Assembly (NCBI GenBank): GCA_903928365.1 | Contig: CAIYQV010000165.1 | Coordinates: forward strand, 1 to 13,911 | From: an uncultured Flavobacteriia bacterium | GTDB taxonomy: Bacteria > Bacteroidota > Bacteroidia > Flavobacteriales_D > Crocinitomicaceae | DNA: 13,911 nt | Direction of reading: 5' to 3' | In this document: positions 13,301-13,911 of the stretch, piece by piece | Position numbering within the stretch: the first letter of the stretch is position 1 | Layout of the letters: each line of letters begins with the position of its first letter | Notes under the pieces: generated by a model | What the model was told of the DNA's origin: nothing | Seen by the model: only the letters and a program-made list of their open reading frames with translations | The model's database searches: none | Program-made: the position numbers and the translations under genes

Positions 13301-13911
13301 TGCCTGTGCATTCCAAAGATCATCCTGATGCTGGTAAGTACATTCTGATACATCTGTTGTGGCTGTTTGGTTTCCACCAAGACCACATGCACTAAATGTT
13401 GGCGATTGATTGTCATTCACCACCACATCAAAACTACATGTTGAAGTATTTCCTGTTCCGTCCGTAACCGTCCAAAGTACAGTTGTTGTACCAAGGTTGA
13501 AATCAACGTTTGCAAGGGTTGTTAAACCAGATGCTGTTGTTGCTCCAGAAAGTGTTGCAAGGACAGTACTCACAGTACAATTGTCAGTAGCAATTGCATT
13601 CCAACCAGTTCCTGTTTTCGTATAGTTACATTGACCAGCGTCTACATTTACAGATTGATTACCTGCTGCACCGCATGAAGAGATAGATGGAAGAATGTTG
13701 TCATTCACTACCACATCAAAAGTACATGTTGAAGTGTTTCCTGTTCCGTCCGTAACGGTCCAAAGTACAGTTGTTGTACCAAGGTTGAAATCGACGTTTG
13801 CAAGGGTTGTTAAACCAGCTGCTGTCGTTGCTCCTGAAAGTGTTGCAAGGACAGTGCTCACCGTACAATTATCTGTAGCAATTGCATTCCAACCAGTTCC
13901 TGTTTTCGTAG
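10385..13911 (-). CDS. Giant HYR/SprB-repeat adhesin with type B T9SS C-terminal domain (5' partial)
   Basis: The reading frame is open from the right window edge to TGA at 10385-10387, about 1,174 visible residues. The true start is outside; GTG at 13861 is only an internal valine codon of a repeat. From N to C it shows HYR-type Ig-like repeats (11768-13911), five SprB-type repeats (10655-11767), and a gliding motility-associated (type B, CHU_C) C-terminal domain (10388-10654; PNGFSPNDDGDNDFF, then IIFNRWGNIVF and LPDATYFVIL). Each HYR unit has four conserved cysteines (SCG, xC, DNC, TCSF) and each SprB unit two (start, and DxxGC), so disulfides probably stiffen the fibre. Such proteins are exported by the T9SS and act as surface adhesins, some of them moved by the gliding motor. 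The downstream PorP/SprF and PorE-like genes are its likely export and anchoring partners. Whether the cell glides cannot be told from this window. HYR repeats also occur in non-motile secreted proteins. Confidence 0.92.
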   Translation of the reverse strand, partial: TKTGTGWNAIATDNCTVSTVLATLSGATTAAGLTTLANVDFNLGTTTVLWTVTDGTGNTSTCTFDVVVNDNILPSISSCGAAGNQSVNVDAGQCNYTKTGTGWNAIATDNCTVSTVLATLSGATTASGLTTLANVDFNLGTTTVLWTVTDGTGNTSTCSFDVVVNDNQSPTFSACGLGGNQTATTDVSECTYQHQDDLWNAQASDLCSSTSLAYALTGATSGVGTTLNGQVFNQGTTTITWTATDASGNTTTCSFDVTVEDVETPRFITCGSGSTITVPSTNGLCTFTQTSSIWNANANDNCGSTALHYDLSGATSGTGTSLAGQTFNHGTTTVTWTATDDSGNTITCSFDVNVTDVQVPIISSCGGNTGYVVETSLGSCDYVQETNAWDAVATDNCGNVSISYQLSGATQGNGTTLSGVDFHLGTTTVLWTVSDDNGNTSTCSFTVLVNDIQVPVISNCLSGESLQMSTDNGSCSFTQPDTSLDPTVTDNCTISLGTCTLSGATIGSFSSLSGVSFNTGTTNVNWIFTDQSQNSVSCSYSITVSDDEAPVLAGCPEDIYLNTATGLCGRNISWTAPDVSDNCQATIVSNIQSGAFFATGTTVVTYTATDTYGNQSTCSFMVTVSDQEAPSITCNGDVSSCDPHINYSIPVASDNCGVSTIVLKNGLPSGSIFPVGTTIVTFEATDINGNKSQCSFNVVIHPTPAAYIAATDISCHGHNNGSADLTVVNGSSPYTYTWSNGQSSEDLTNLAAGSYSVSIVDQFGCATSAQVTVQEPVAITMYADVQNVLCHEGISGTIDLSVSGGDGNYTYIWSDGQQTQDADSLSAGNYMVIVTDGKGCAASLTTAVYQPDTLLMQLTAFPATCAAANGSIQGSASGGTPPYSYSWSNGQTGATLTNASAGSYTLTVLDANGCMVHLRKTITSVSDMQVSAIVQDVSCFGEANATARLIPENAQPPYEISWSNGDNGISADSLSAGNYTAMFTDANGCNDTLVLTVTQPDSLSAQWTLSQTIGGYNVSEFGACDGWIEVMPTGGTAEYSYLWSNGASENYVQNLCAGTYAIIITDANGCSISRSIEISEPLELEMPNGFSPNDDGDNDFFVVHGLDAYPDNELIIFNRWGNIVFQTDHYQNDWHGENSQSEPLPDATYFVILTVTIPGDGTTTLTGYVDLRRN
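10388..10654 (-). other. Type B (gliding motility-associated) C-terminal sorting domain
   Basis: The last 89 residues of the adhesin contain the standard type B pattern: PNGFSPNDDGDNDFF, YPDNELIIFNRWGNIVF, YQNDWHG, LPDATYFVIL, then GYVDLRRN at the end. This class of signal differs from the type A tails on the two secreted proteins in the left part of the window, and is linked to SprF-like partners. Confidence 0.9.
10655..11767 (-). repeat. Five SprB-type repeats
   Basis: Five units of 62-85 residues lie at 11543-11767, 11318-11542, 11096-11317, 10841-11095 and 10655-10840. Each opens with a cysteine followed by NGS/GT-like residues, has a central YxYxWSNGQ-type motif, then LSAGxYxVxVTDxxGC. 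The fourth unit carries an insertion of about 10 residues before the fifth, and the fifth has an extra cysteine (NLCAGTY). They match the SprB repeat family first seen in gliding adhesins. Confidence 0.85.
11768..13911 (-). repeat. HYR (hyalin-type) Ig-like repeat array
   Basis: In-window units lie at 13574-13861, 13286-13573 (96 residues each), 13001-13285, 12716-13000, 12431-12715 (95 each), 12158-12430 (91), 11939-12157 (73) and 11768-11938 (57), plus a fragment at the right edge. The core motif is GTTTVxWTxxDxxGNTxTCSFxVxVxD and ends in a W-AxATDNC segment. The first six are a long variant with LSGAT-x-L-x-G-x-FN before GTTT. The last two are shorter and closer to canonical HYR. Units become more divergent toward the C-terminus. 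Confidence 0.88.
13411..13911 (-). repeat. Near-identical 288-bp tandem repeat pair
   Basis: Segments 13411-13623 and 13699-13911 align without gaps at a 288-base offset. I count 13 mismatches in 213 positions (about 94% identity). Ten of the 12 differences in complete codons are silent, and two change the protein (A/S and T/S). The repeat period equals one HYR unit of 96 residues, and the array continues beyond the window. Confidence 0.88.

Noticed and set aside
13859..13861. GTG as the start codon of the adhesin
   Set aside because: The frame stays open upstream to the window edge and encodes the same repeat text (TKTGTGWNAIATDNCT), so this codon is an internal valine.
11768..13911. CRISPR array or satellite
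   Set aside because: The repeats are about 288 bp, in frame and encode Ig-like units; there are no short repeats with unique spacers.

Overview
The window looks like a piece of a Bacteroidetes (Bacteroidota) chromosome, most likely of the order Flavobacteriales. Three predicted secreted proteins end in type IX secretion system (T9SS) C-terminal sorting domains. A PorP/SprF-family barrel sits beside a PorE-like OmpA lipoprotein. Start codons have A-rich upstream regions with no clear Shine-Dalgarno sequence, and two matches to the Bacteroidetes -7 element TAnnTTTG are present. I cannot name genus or species from sequence alone. No RNA genes, insertion sequences or CRISPR arrays were seen.

Left part (1-4310): the tail of an unidentified + strand gene runs 11 bp into the 3' end of a large secreted FG-GAP/VCBS beta-propeller protein on the - strand. 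A 111-bp divergent intergenic region separates that gene from a + strand secreted SGNH/DUF4886-like hydrolase carrying a PKD domain and a sorting domain. The hydrolase converges on an NfsB-like nitroreductase, and the two stop codons share the palindrome TTAA.

Middle (4311-7540): a 157-bp intergenic region holds back-to-back -7 elements. It leads into a tightly coupled three-gene + strand operon: HlyD/MacA-like lipoprotein adaptor, FtsX/LolC-E-like permease and LolD/MacB-like ATPase, with 1-bp and 4-bp overlaps. Together these should form an ABC-type tripartite exporter or lipoprotein-handling machine, but no TolC-like partner is in the window. The operon ends in a strong hairpin/T-tract terminator whose stem lies inside the last codons of the ATPase gene. 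It appears to be shared with the converging operon.

Right part (7531-13911): a - strand operon read from the right edge. First comes a very large secreted adhesin-like protein (5' end outside the window) with HYR repeats, five SprB-type repeats and a type B (gliding motility-associated) C-terminal domain. A PorP/SprF-family outer-membrane protein follows after 24 bp, then a PorE-like lipoprotein (TPR, beta-propeller, CRD-like, OmpA domains) after 10 bp. The expected logic is that the type B cargo is exported by the T9SS with its co-encoded PorP/SprF partner and is held at the cell surface, while the PorE-like lipoprotein ties the complex to peptidoglycan. The first two in-window repeats are about 94% identical in DNA, so the gene is an actively homogenising tandem array that the window cuts.

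I see no wholly new system. The points most worth a second look are the complete type B cargo/PorP/PorE cassette, the Lol-like exporter with a lipoprotein adaptor, the coding-embedded shared terminator, a possibly leaderless adaptor mRNA, and the near absence of spacers at all three convergent junctions.
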